Assembly (NCBI RefSeq): GCF_000213175.1
Contig: NW_009799101.1
Location: forward strand, 3,900,942-3,964,941
Direction of reading: 5' to 3'
DNA length: 64,000 nt
Source: Neurospora tetrasperma FGSC 2508
Taxonomy: Eukaryota > Ascomycota > Sordariomycetes > Sordariales > Sordariaceae
Shown here: positions 1 through 9,715 of the stretch, piece after piece
How the letters are laid out: each line of letters opens with the position of its first letter
Position numbering within the stretch: the first letter of the stretch is position 1
Notes under the pieces: model-generated
Told to the model about the DNA's origin: nothing
Databases searched by the model: none
What the model saw: the letters and a program-made list of their open reading frames with translations, nothing else
Translations under genes and position numbers: made by a program

Positions 1-100
1 GCAGCAATCAACAACGTGTTCAAGTGTGAAGCAGACAAGACGATTACTCCCCGAGGTCCTTCCGCCTTCACACCAGACATTTCACTACCTGGGTACTAAT

Positions 101-1911
101 CTAACCATCCAATCCCAACAACGCCCCAATCAAATCCCCCTCCCCTTCCATCTCCCAGAAATCCATCACCACAACTCCCAACCTCTTCCCCTTTAACCCG
201 TCCGGCCCATCATCCTTCAACAACGCCAACAACTTTTCGTTAACTCCTCCTTTCACCGTTCCACCGCCAGTCACCTTGGGGACACCTTGCCGTTGTTCTT
301 CCGGACCAAGCGCCATAACCTCCGGCGTAATGTTCGGTTCATTCAATACATGTTCCCCCGAGGTGAACGTGATCCACAACCCATCATCCTCATCATCCTC
401 CCCGCGTGCACCCAGTCCTGCCCCGGGACCGCTCGCAGCAGCACCAGCAGCCGCCGCAGCCCGTAAATGGCCCTCCACAGCCTCCCACTTGGCCATCACA
501 TTCTCCGTCACACTTCCATTCATCCCACTCGGCAGGTCGTTAGGTTCAAAGTAGTCCTCTATATACGCCGTCTCATTTCTCCTTTTCTCCTCTTCTACTC
601 CCTTGCTCTGATCTCCGTCACCCACGTTAAGTTGGTTATAAACCAACTCAAACCCTCTATTGTTCTCCGGCCATAGGCTAGGAGAAAAGTTGAGTCCCGG
701 TACAGCCAGCTGTTGATCGAGAGGCAAGTCGGGCAGGTCGAAGCGTTTGAGGAGGACGATCTTGCCACGGGCGTCTCCCAAAGTGGGCGGGAGGGAGTGT
801 GACGGGTAGATGAAGCGGCGGGCGGCCGGGGTTGTAAGGAGGGAATGAAGGAGGCGTTGGACTTGTGGGGTGTTAGAGGCGTGTGAGCGGGTTGGGTGCT
901 GTTAGTCTGTTAGCGAAGGGAGCGGTAGAGGCGGTAACTTAATGGACGGTGATGATGACCCCTTTTGTTTACATATAACCCGAACCAGTTATACCCACCC
1001 CAGATGAAACCCAAAACCAGGGCATGAAAATATGTAAACGAAAGAAAGAAAGGAAGAAAGAAAATGAAAAGCAAAGAGAAGAAACTCACCTCATACTGCA
1101 AACTAACCATCACCACCTCCCCCGCTCCCCTCCCCTCCAACCACTTATAAAACCCAAACAAAACATCCTCCACCGTCGCCACCTCACTCAACAAAGCCAT
1201 CTTATGCCAAAACACCAGTCTCGTCCCTTGTCCTCCCCCTTTACCACTCCCACCCGTACCTGTATCCAACGCAGCATACCGCAAATCAAAGAACCTCACC
1301 CCCGCCTCCAACGATTCCAAAATACTCTTCTTCTGACACCTAAACCATTCAGCCGGCAAGTAACTCGGATTAGAAGGGATCGAGTTCCTCGTCTCAGTAG
1401 TAAAGTTCCAGGTTGCGCTGTCGTGGGTTCCCGGAATGGCTCGGAGGCGGGTGAGCGGCAGGGAGTCCGGGAGAGGGGTCATCCATTGTGCGCGACGCTT
1501 GGAGGCTGCTGACTTGTTGAAGGAGGAAGGGAAGGTGCCGAAGATTTGGCGGCCGTCACCGAGGATCTTTTGGAGGGCCAGGTCGGCTACTGAGGAGAAG
1601 GAGTCTTCTTCTTCTCCAGGTTGTGATGGGGAAGGAGAGGTTGATAATGGGTTGCCAGTGGTGAGGTCTGTAAGGAGGGAGAAGAAGAGGAGGTGAAGGA
1701 CCCAGAAGAGGACGGCCATGATGCATACGGAGCTGAGGACCGCGCGGTAGGAGGTTGTGGGTAGTAGGCCGCGAAAGCGCTTGAAGCGCCGTGGTGATGA
1801 TGAGGGCGTGGATGCCGCTGCCACTGTCGGTGAGGGAAGATGAGGAAGACTTCGAGGAACTGGCGCAGAGAAGAGCGGCGAGCGCCCAGGTTTTGATTCC
1901 TGGTGCATCAT
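101..1911 (-). CDS. PI-PLC X-domain protein, membrane anchored
   Basis: Two exons on the minus strand, 1911-1090 and 898-101, joined in phase 0 across a 191-bp intron, give about 539 residues. The N-terminal 55 residues are Pro/Ser/Arg-rich and cytosol-like. A single hydrophobic segment follows at about residues 59-80, so this is probably a type II membrane protein. The catalytic region has the PI-PLC X hallmarks: IPGTHDSA with the first histidine near residue 163, FFDLRYA, and FWHKM with the second histidine near 236. The second exon supplies the TLGDARGKIVLL strand typical of bacterial-type and PLCXD enzymes. No C2, PH or Y domain is visible, so this is not a canonical eukaryotic PLC-delta. 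By family it would cleave phosphatidylinositol or GPI-type lipids, but the substrate is not known. The intron carries a long pyrimidine-rich tract on the coding strand. The start is the first ATG of the open frame. The family call is firm; the role is inferred. Confidence 0.85.
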
Positions 1912-2490
1912 CGCGGCATAGCGGATGGAAGTAGCAAGTGGCTTTTGGGGTCCTCGAGGGTGATACTCGAGGTACTTCGGGCGGGTTTACACGGCCAAAG
2001 TACTTGAGACAAGATAGAATCCTCAGTGAGATGTTGGGTTGAGGATCTCGAGACAGGTGTTACTGTGTATCTATTTGTAGGACATGCGACCGACGATCTA
2101 CGGGGGCGTACGTGCAAGCTTTGATTGGCTGCTGGCATTTTGACGTTGACATACTGAGGTGCATATGGCGTTTTCCCCCGAGTACAACGGAACTAGTCTA
2201 ACAGCTCAATCCATTAGCAGAAGCGATCGACGCAGCAAAGCATTTGTTAATATGATGTATAATAGAGCGAGAAATAAGATGAAAAGTCACGGACGCAAAA
2301 GACCACTGCGAGATGGGAACTTGGCTTAGTTGATGGGGCACTTGTGCCCCGAAAAACTAAATTTATTAGTCTAGCAGATTTAGCAACTCTATCTTAGATA
2401 CATTTCTCTACACCTCGCGCGTGGTCCTGCTCGCACATAGCAACTAATTTGTCCATGGCTGCCAACAAGATCCGTCTGTACATCCTTCGA
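1912..2490. other. Intergenic, PI-PLC promoter and PAP1 3' flank
   Basis: This 579-bp stretch holds the 5' region of the PI-PLC gene and the 3' region of the poly(A) polymerase gene, both on the minus strand. I see no convincing gene, RNA or repeat in it. Confidence 0.6.
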
Positions 2491-4438
2491 TCAGTGTTCG
2501 CTCTTAATAGTCGGTGGCGCGGTCGCCATCTGTTGTCGCTTGGCCATCGGGCCGTTCGCATGTTCCCCTTCGGCCATACGCTTCTTCTTCTTAACTGGCC
2601 TTACAGGCTTCGTCTCTCCAGGCTCGAAAACGTCGTCGGGGAGATCGAAATTCCTAACGTGCTGGATAGTCAATCCCATCAACTCTGCTTTGAAGATGTC
2701 GTTCGAAGTGCACATTGCCTTGAAGTCGTCGACTTCTCTGGACAGATCCAGAGACTTAGCTCCCTCTACCAGCTGCAGGCCGATGTAATGGTTAGTGGTG
2801 TAAATCTCAAGCTCCGGCTCCTTCTCCGGTATATCCTCCAGCTTAACCTTGTCTTCGTCGTAGTCGTTGGCCTCAGGCTTTACAGAGTTGTCCTCAGGCT
2901 TTAGAGGTACCGTTCCTAGATGTACTACGTCGTTCGGTTCTTCCTTGACAACCGGCACAGCCGGCTCCGGTGCAACACCATCCTCCGTCTTGATCTCCGC
3001 CTTGATCTCAACCTTGCTGTCGTTCTTGGCGTTCCCATTCGCGGCTGTATCCGTCGGCTTGACCATGTATGTGAGGTTTCCGGTTTGAATCTCTTCGACC
3101 TGAGCATCCGTCTTGCATCGGTGCACTCTGTCGTAACCTTTGTTGAAGGGGCGGGCAAGGGCGATGGAAGGGTGCAGCTCAAGCTTCTGGACCAGAACAC
3201 GCACTCTTGACTCGACGAAGCCCGACCAGGTATTCTGCGCCTCTTTCGTCCTGCCGGATGAGATGACCGTCAGGTAAAACTTGAAGCCGTTGGTGAAAAA
3301 GGTGTGTTTCTCGAACAAATCTTTCCAAGGCCTTTTACCCAACATGATCTCTTCAGAAATCTGCACCCCCCGTTCCAGCTCCTGCTGAATTACCGCCATT
3401 GAAGACCTCCCAACATTGTGTGTCGCGCACATGGAAGGGTATGATGGGGTGATGATGGGCATCTTGTGATTGCGATCACTCGGGTATATCTAGTCTGTGG
3501 TGAGACATCAGCGCGACAATGATGAGGGGTTGACTTACCTTGGGATTCCACACCGCTACACGCGTAATGGACTGGTTGTATTCGATATTCTTCAGAAGAA
3601 CCGGGAGCGGCCATGGCCAGTTGAGCATAATGGTGAAGAACTTCCTGACGATCACAGCACTCGTCGCCTTCGGATAGAGTTGGCATACTCTGGCGACCAG
3701 CATAGCCCAAGCCACACCACCAGGATAACCCATGATATTGGCGTAGATAGCCCTTCTCTGAGCCCAGAGCTTGATTGCACGAAGTGCCAGCTTGAACGTC
3801 TTCTCTTCGGGGACCAGCGCAAGGATCTCGTCGGTTACGCGTGTTCCGTTGAGCGAGCGCACCTCGTTTTCGGACAAGCCGCGCAGGAGGTTGTTACTGT
3901 TCAAATTCCAGTCCTTGTCGTCAGGAAGTTGACGAAGGCTCTGAATTGAACAGAAGATAAGATCTATGCTGATGCCCGAATACTCGAACTTGATGATAGG
4001 AACGAAGGCCTCGGGTACTGGAGTCAGGTCGGTGATGGCGCCAGGGGGAGCCATTTCGACAAGAAGGTTGGGAAAGATGTCGAAGTATTGTTTGACGGTG
4101 ACGTACTTGGGTACAACGACGAGGGTATCGATATCGGATCCTGGCCCATACACACCCAAGCGAAAACTGCCATATGTGAAGATTCTGCCTCGAGCGTCGC
4201 GAATCAGAATGGCATTGTGCGGCTCCTTTTCCTGTGCAGCCCTCTTCACGAATTCATCAGTAATGCGCTGGAGATCAGCGAGCACCGCCCATCGCTTATC
4301 AGTTTCGGCCTGACTTTCGAACGTGCCCTGCGCGCGCAGCTCTTTGAGAAGGGCCTCGGTCTGTCGCTTCTCGGCGTCGGTAGGTAGCGCGGTCGAGATA
4401 GGAGGCGTCACGCCCAAGGTATGTTCGGGGTTCGACAT
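2491..4438 (-). CDS. PAP1: Nuclear poly(A) polymerase
   Basis: Exons 4438-3539 and 3489-2491 are split by a 49-bp intron (donor GTAAGT, acceptor CTAG) and encode about 632 residues. The enzyme adds the poly(A) tail to cleaved pre-mRNA within the cleavage and polyadenylation factor. The nucleotidyltransferase core is intact: FTYGSFRLGVYGPGSDIDT near residues 87-105, with metal-binding aspartates at about 102 and 104, and the third in SGISIDL near 159. The central domain contains NGTRVTDEIL and KLWAQRRAIYANI. The splice restores the conserved step into PIITPSYPSMCATHN. The RNA-binding domain ends near VRNFDLPDDVF and is followed by a Lys-rich nuclear-localisation-like stretch. An acidic Lys/Glu-Val repeat insert lies between the RNA-binding strands; I do not know whether other fungi share it. 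The start at 4438 aligns with the yeast N terminus (MSxx...GITxPIS). An upstream extension of the open frame to 4726 is rejected as untranslated leader. Confidence 0.96.
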
Positions 4439-5803
4439 GGTGGCACGAAGCGCGGTGGGACGAGGAAGCGTGCTGGTTGCGCCGGTAAGAGTACCGGAGA
4501 TGAAATATGTCGTGCAGAACTGATCAATGACGCTGGTCGGGACAAGAGGAAGACTGGATCGCGCGCAAAGAGAGGAGCGCAGGCGCAGTGAGAGAACGCT
4601 GACAGACGAATATAGAAGTCTATGAAGGGATTGAACAGAAGGAACCAAGCAGCTCCACGTAAGGCAAAGAACGCTCAGGTCATGATATGCTGTGCTTTTT
4701 GTTGATTCGAAGGATGGCGATACCAAATAGTTGATTGATTCTGATATCGACCCTGGGGCAGTCGGAGAAGCCGAAACCAGACAGGGTGATCGATGGGGAT
4801 GGATGAAGGGGCTGCGTTAGGTTGTTGCAGAAGACAAAAAGCACGTCGCCGACTCGGCGCGTCTCGGTTCAGCCTGGGGTGTTGAGCACGGACTCCGGGC
4901 CACTCACCACAAGTCTGGCAGCGGGATTGGCGCGAAGCAAGGGAATAGTGTCCTGTTATTTCAGAGACGCTGGACACTGCAACTTGAAATGCAACCTGCA
5001 GGAATCACCCATAAACCTCTGACGAGTATCCTTGGACCCGCACGGGGATACCTAATCTCCACTGAAATTCAAGTACTTTGGTACCTCCACCATAATAAGA
5101 CGGGTATCATGTTGGCTTTTGGTGTCTTGGTTCCGACAATCAAGGGACTCAAGCTCTGAAAAGCTCAATCGTCACATTGCAAAGGCCGCTGGACTGCCGC
5201 ATTTCAGGTAGAAGAAGGTCATCCCCAGATAACCTGTTCCTTCAAGTAGGCGTAGGATGTCTGTCTGTACACTTTTGGGCATCTTACACTACATTCGAGT
5301 AACGCCATGGGGACAGGTGAGTTGGCAGAATCGGTTCCATTTTTGCAGTAAACATCGGTCTAATATTCAGAGACGTATTCTATTATAAGCCCAAGACATT
5401 GGCTATAAGCACAAATTCAACTTTGATCCAATGCTACGTACCCTCGGAATGAAGGTCAAATGACGATAGAGTAGAGGTATGGATTTGGAGAACAGATGAC
5501 ATTTCAAAGCTGCCGCGGCCCCTGTGGAAGATGGGATCTGGCCCCAGGCGGCAAGCAAGGGCAAGACCGGACCAGGTGTCCATGCATCATCCACTGGAGT
5601 TCCCCTGGGAGGTCCCTTCCATAGCGCGGCCCCGCCCCCACACTGGCCCTGCAGGCCCCTGCAAATGACGCTGCCGCTAGATGGAGGATCACCGTAACAG
5701 CCGGGGCAACGTTTTTAAAGTTTCCATGTCGCATTCTCTCGGCCTCCCCTACACTACATCCTTTTTGCACCACTTCCACTTTGCTTAGTCTCAATGGGGA
5801 AGG
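4439..5803. other. Divergent intergenic region, PAP1 and hydrolase gene
   Basis: About 1.36 kb separates PAP1 (minus) from the DUF676-type hydrolase gene (plus) and must hold both promoters. Open frames here are short and dissimilar to known proteins. No repeat was recognised. Confidence 0.6.
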
Positions 5804-7242
5804 ATGAAAAAGACATTACTTCTCTGCTTCATCCACGGCTTCAAGGTATGTACATTGAGATTAAGCGACGCTCCAGCCAAGATCAAACTGACATTATCAT
5901 GTAAAGGGAGGTGAGTCGACCTTTGGCGACAACTATGCCTTCACCGAGCACCTCCGCCAACTTGTCGCGGCCGACCTACCAAATATAAACGTCAATGTCG
6001 TGGTATATCCCAAATATGAGACGCGAGGAGACTTGGGCGAGTGCGTAGCGCGATTTCGAGATTGGTATGTCCTCATCGACCGCATCCGTTGCTTCATCTG
6101 TCACATGTTGAAGCCCTGAACCATCCCTAACATGGTCGCCCTGGCTATCACAGGCTCATGAATAAAGTTATCGACCTCGAAGTTGCCGCCGGAACCTCCT
6201 CGCCCACCATAGATCCCTCGGTCCGCGTCATTCTAGTTGGCCACTCCATGGGCGGCATCGTCGCCGCTGAAACCGCCATCGAGCTCTCCTCCGACAAGCC
6301 TATCCACGGCAGCACCGACCCGGCCGTCGAGGACCCGAAGCTGGACCATCGCACCGCCGACTCCGCGCCTCTCCACCGACCACCCAGCCCCAGCTCGCTC
6401 ATGTTCCCCTATATCCAGGGCGTCCTCGGCTTCGATACACCCTATCTAGGCATTGCTCCTGCCGTCTTCGCTCATGGCGTCGAGGGTCACTATGCGACGG
6501 CTTCGGCAGCGCTGTCGCAACTGAGCAGCTTAACAAGTTTACTCGGAGCGAAGGGGGCGCAGGCGCAATCGAACGCAACAACGCAGAAAAGACAGATAGC
6601 CGCTCTGCCGGCGCCGGAAAAGAAGGAGGAGCAGCAGAGGAATAATGGCAGCGCCTGGGGGAACTGGGGCAAGATCGCCATGGTCGCGGGCGCAGCGGCT
6701 GCTGCAGCGGCTGGAGGAGCGGCGGCGTACTACAATCGAGATCAGATTACGCAAAGCGTGAGCTGGGCGACGTCGCATCTCGAGTTTGTCGGGGTGCTTT
6801 ATAGAAGAGAAGAGCTGCGGCGCCGTGTGGCGTACATGGTGCGGCTCAACAATGACCTTGGGGTCGGTTTCGGAAACTTTTATACCCGGCTGGGACGGGC
6901 CGCGGGGTCAAAGGAAGTGAGCATGGTCGGGACCGTGATGGGCAATGAACGGACGTTTTGCGTTCTGCCTAAGAAGGATCCCGCTGGAGACTGGAGGGAG
7001 GCCATCAACGATAAGGCTAAGGACGAAGTAACGGCGCATATCTGTAAGTGCACCCCTCCCATCTCTTGGAGCGAGGTCTTTATGTATACATGAAGCGAGT
7101 ACTGACACTATTCATAGCCATGTTCGACCTGAAGGACAACCCTGGCTATACCAAGATGGCGCATGATGCTAGAGATATGATTGTCAAGTGGTTGCAGAAC
7201 GATTGGTACGAAAGCAGTAACGGTGATGTCATTCGCGCATAG
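5804..7242 (+). CDS. DUF676-like serine esterase/lipase
   Basis: Four exons (5804-5845, 5907-6064, 6154-7043, 7118-7242) give 404 residues with all phases consistent. The first 25 residues read LLLCFIHGFKGGESTFG, the oxyanion-hole strand of the alpha/beta-hydrolase fold. The nucleophile elbow is GHSMGG with serine at about residue 98, preceded by a hydrophobic VRVILV strand. A conspicuous Ala/Gly-rich hydrophobic stretch (IAMVAGAAAAAAAGGAAAYY) lies in the second half and could be a membrane anchor or lid. The C terminus ends in a helix containing MAHDARDMIVKWLQNDW. The family (putative serine esterase, DUF676/PGAP1-like) is common in filamentous fungi, but I know of no assigned substrate. Introns are 61, 89 and 74 bp. 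The tiny first exon makes the first ATG easy to miss; it is chosen because it restores the HGF motif. Confidence 0.88.
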
Positions 7243-7551
7243 AAGCGCACCCTAATAACCGTAACATTCCATCTAATACTTAGCCCAAGTCTTTTCTTTT
7301 TTTCCCATCATAAAACGTCTATCATTATGTCTAAAACTCCAAAACTCTTTGAAGGTATCATGTATATTCCCCAAATAAGCTCGGCCGCAGAATCCACAGC
7401 CGAAGTGGCTTGTAAAAATCATTTACCGTGACCACGACACTTCAACAGCAGGGGCGGGTAGGCTGTGAGCATACGTCGCACGCCAATCCAGCCCAAGCCA
7501 ACCCTCTCCTCTTTACAACAACCACGGCCTAGTTTAGAAGTCTGTAACCCC
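7243..7551. other. Convergent 3' flanks
   Basis: These 309 bp lie between the stop codons of the convergent hydrolase and PHS1 genes. They include a T-rich stretch near 7288-7303 that may help end transcription. Nothing else is seen. Confidence 0.5.
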
Positions 7552-8348
7552 TCACTGCCTCTTCTTCTCCTTCTTCTCCTTGATAGCACCACCACCAACC
7601 TGCTTCCTCCTCTGACTCAACATATGGCTATACAGCACCACCGAGCCAGGGATATACGACAACAGCACAGCAACCAGCGCATAAGGGTACCAAGTCGCGA
7701 GCTGATCGGCCGGACCCACGAGCGCCTTGATGATCATGGCCACCTCGGAGCTGATGCCCATTGGGTACAGCACCAGGAAGGCGCTATACCGCAGCCAGTG
7801 CAGCCAGTAAGGAATGAAGTCGACCTGCTTGAGCGCAAAGTAGCTGTACCGGATCACCTCGGTGGTGGACCAGGCCGTCAACATGGAGGTGTACCAGGCC
7901 GAACTGTTGAGGTGCGGGAAGGGGTACGAGATGCCCCAGACGAGCATCAGGCGCGAGGCGACTTGCATGACGGTGGTGAAAATTGGGGCGGGGACGATGC
8001 CTTTTTTTTTGTGTTAAACATCGATTAGCGTTGGTTTCCTAAACAGGTAGTAGAGAGAAAAGGTAGAGGAGGGGGACAAAGATAGGGACAAGGATGAGAG
8101 ATGGAGACTGAGACGGGATCCGGGTGGGAAGCGTCGGGCAAGCAGGGCATACCGGTAAGAGCATGGAAGATCTCCATAACAGCAAAGGTCTGCGTAACAC
8201 GAGCAAAGTCATCGACGACCAGCGGTACAAAAGGCGCGCCCTTGGCAAAGTAGACGGACGCGACGCGGCCGAGGATCGTGGCCCAGGCGACGGCCGAGGC
8301 GGCATTGTAAAGGACTAGGTAGCCCTTGCGGAGAGCTGAGCCAGCCAT
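7552..8348 (-). CDS. PHS1: Very-long-chain 3-hydroxyacyl-CoA dehydratase
   Basis: Exons 8348-8153 and 8000-7552 encode 214 residues. The protein removes water from 3-hydroxyacyl-CoA in the third step of the ER very-long-chain fatty acid elongation cycle, feeding sphingolipid synthesis. The PTPLA/HACD signature is present: ALTGIVPAP across the splice, AWSTTEVIRYSYFAL, and RYSAFLVLYPMGISSE. In the last of these the spacing Tyr-x6-Glu matches the catalytic Tyr and Glu known from yeast Phs1. Several hydrophobic segments fit the six-helix membrane topology. The C terminus ends KKRQ, a KKxx-type ER retrieval signal. The intron is 152 bp and has a poly-A acceptor region on the coding strand. Length agrees with yeast (217 residues). 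The start is the only ATG ahead of the conserved N-terminal helix. Confidence 0.95.
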
Positions 8349-9310
8349 TGTTGGTGTCGTTTGGTGTGTGGTGTGGTGTCGATATTGTTTTGGTGATCAG
8401 TTCGGTGGACGTGGGAAGATGTCGACGGATGTTAAGGTAGATACTGATGATTTGATGCTATGAACGTGATTGACGGACAAGGTAGGTGATAATGGATTCC
8501 CCAACAAGACGGGGCGAGACTGCTCCGAATGAACGCGGGGACTAGAACAATTTTCGACCCGAACCGAGACCGCGGCAGGTGGATTCGCGCGTCGGGACAG
8601 GGGTCGGTTCCTTTCTTGTGGGGTACCTGACTCCGCGGGACCCACTATCTTTCGGCGGCCCGGTGTCTAGAACGCCGATGTCACCGGTGGGTTGTGAGCA
8701 TTCACATGTGAAAGAAATTCAACGCGAGAAAGGTAATTTGATTAAAGAGAATACACAGTATTGAGTTAAACCTAGGGTCGTTGCCTCCAATTAGAACAAT
8801 TCGCCGCTCACGCCTCGGCGTCCATCATTCTCGGCAGAGAACGGACGTCAATTGTTACCGCCCAGGGCTGGGCGCAGCACACACTCTGCCGTGTTAACCG
8901 GCCATGACGAATCTTTTTGAAATCGTCCCTTGAACCCAAGCATAGCTCAAAACTGGTATTGACCACTCCAAAAAAAACAGAATAGAAAACACAGTTGCTC
9001 AACTCCAAATCTTTCTCCCTAGGCCCCAAAACTCCTTGGTATCATATCCCACGGAAAAGAAAAAGACAATGAAACAGAATGGGGCCGTTACATGCAACAA
9101 AAACGGTTGTCATGTCATCGTTAAGCGTAGATGAAGTATATCCTTCAGTGCTTCCACCCAAAGCCTCCAATCTCCCTTGTTCGAGATGAGCTGGTTATAA
9201 AGTCCCCCCCAATGCAACATGTTCCAGCCAGTGCAGACGGACGAACCCGTAGCCGAGGTGAGTTTCTTTCACCTACTTTGATCCTTTCTAAAACCATGAG
9301 CAATGGGTGA
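8349..9310. other. Intergenic, PHS1 promoter and 3' flank of small gene
   Basis: About 960 bp precede PHS1 on the minus strand. A GT-rich segment lies immediately upstream of the PHS1 start (8352-8392). No open frame of quality and no repeat is seen. Confidence 0.5.
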
Positions 9311-9715
9311 TCACTCGCGCGAGTCCCTTCGATGCTTAAGGTTGCTCAAGAGGTTCCTGATGGAGCGGCCTCCAAACAGGAACTCAGTCGAATGTCGTCC
9401 GCAGTAGCTGTGTGCGTTGACGTGCTTGTTGTGAGACTTGGTTGTCCGTAGCGGCCTTGATGGGTCCGCAGAGTTTGTGATGTTTCCCGAATCCTTTCTG
9501 CTGTTCACGGGAGCCACTGTTGTCTCAGACTCGAAAGAGTACCTCATTTCGTGGTACTGTTGAGTTGTGTTAGTACCGGAGAGATGAGACACTCGGAAGG
9601 GAGCACGGCTTACGCTATCAAGAGACATGGGCGAGGTAATAGGGCTTATGACGGGCCCGGTGGTACTGATGTTGAGTGCCGACGGAGCAGAGGCACTAGA
9701 AGAAGAGCGCTTCAT
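9311..9715 (-). CDS. Small unknown protein, spliced
   Basis: Exons 9715-9614 and 9556-9311 encode 115 residues. The intron is 57 bp, a multiple of three with no stop, so it can be read through. Splicing is nevertheless well supported: donor GTAAGC, a perfect TACTAAC branch site and acceptor CAACAG. The product is Ser/Thr-rich at the N terminus (MKRSSSSASAPSA), then YHEMRYSFESE, a basic His/Asn stretch, and a C-terminal GGRSIRNLLSNLKHRRDSRE. No membrane segment or catalytic motif is visible and I do not recognise the family. The 3.4 kb upstream hold no recognisable gene, so it may have a long regulatory region. The start is the first ATG; the frame continues upstream only with non-ATG codons. 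Confidence 0.6.
   Translation of the reverse strand: MKRSSSSASAPSALNISTTGPVISPITSPMSLDSVSRAPFRVSHLSGTNTTQQYHEMRYSFESETTVAPVNSRKDSGNITNSADPSRPLRTTKSHNKHVNAHSYCGRHSTEFLFGGRSIRNLLSNLKHRRDSRE

Noticed and set aside
4439-4726. N-terminal extension of poly(A) polymerase
   Set aside because: The conserved N terminus begins at 4438; the upstream part has no similarity to known poly(A) polymerases and reads like leader.
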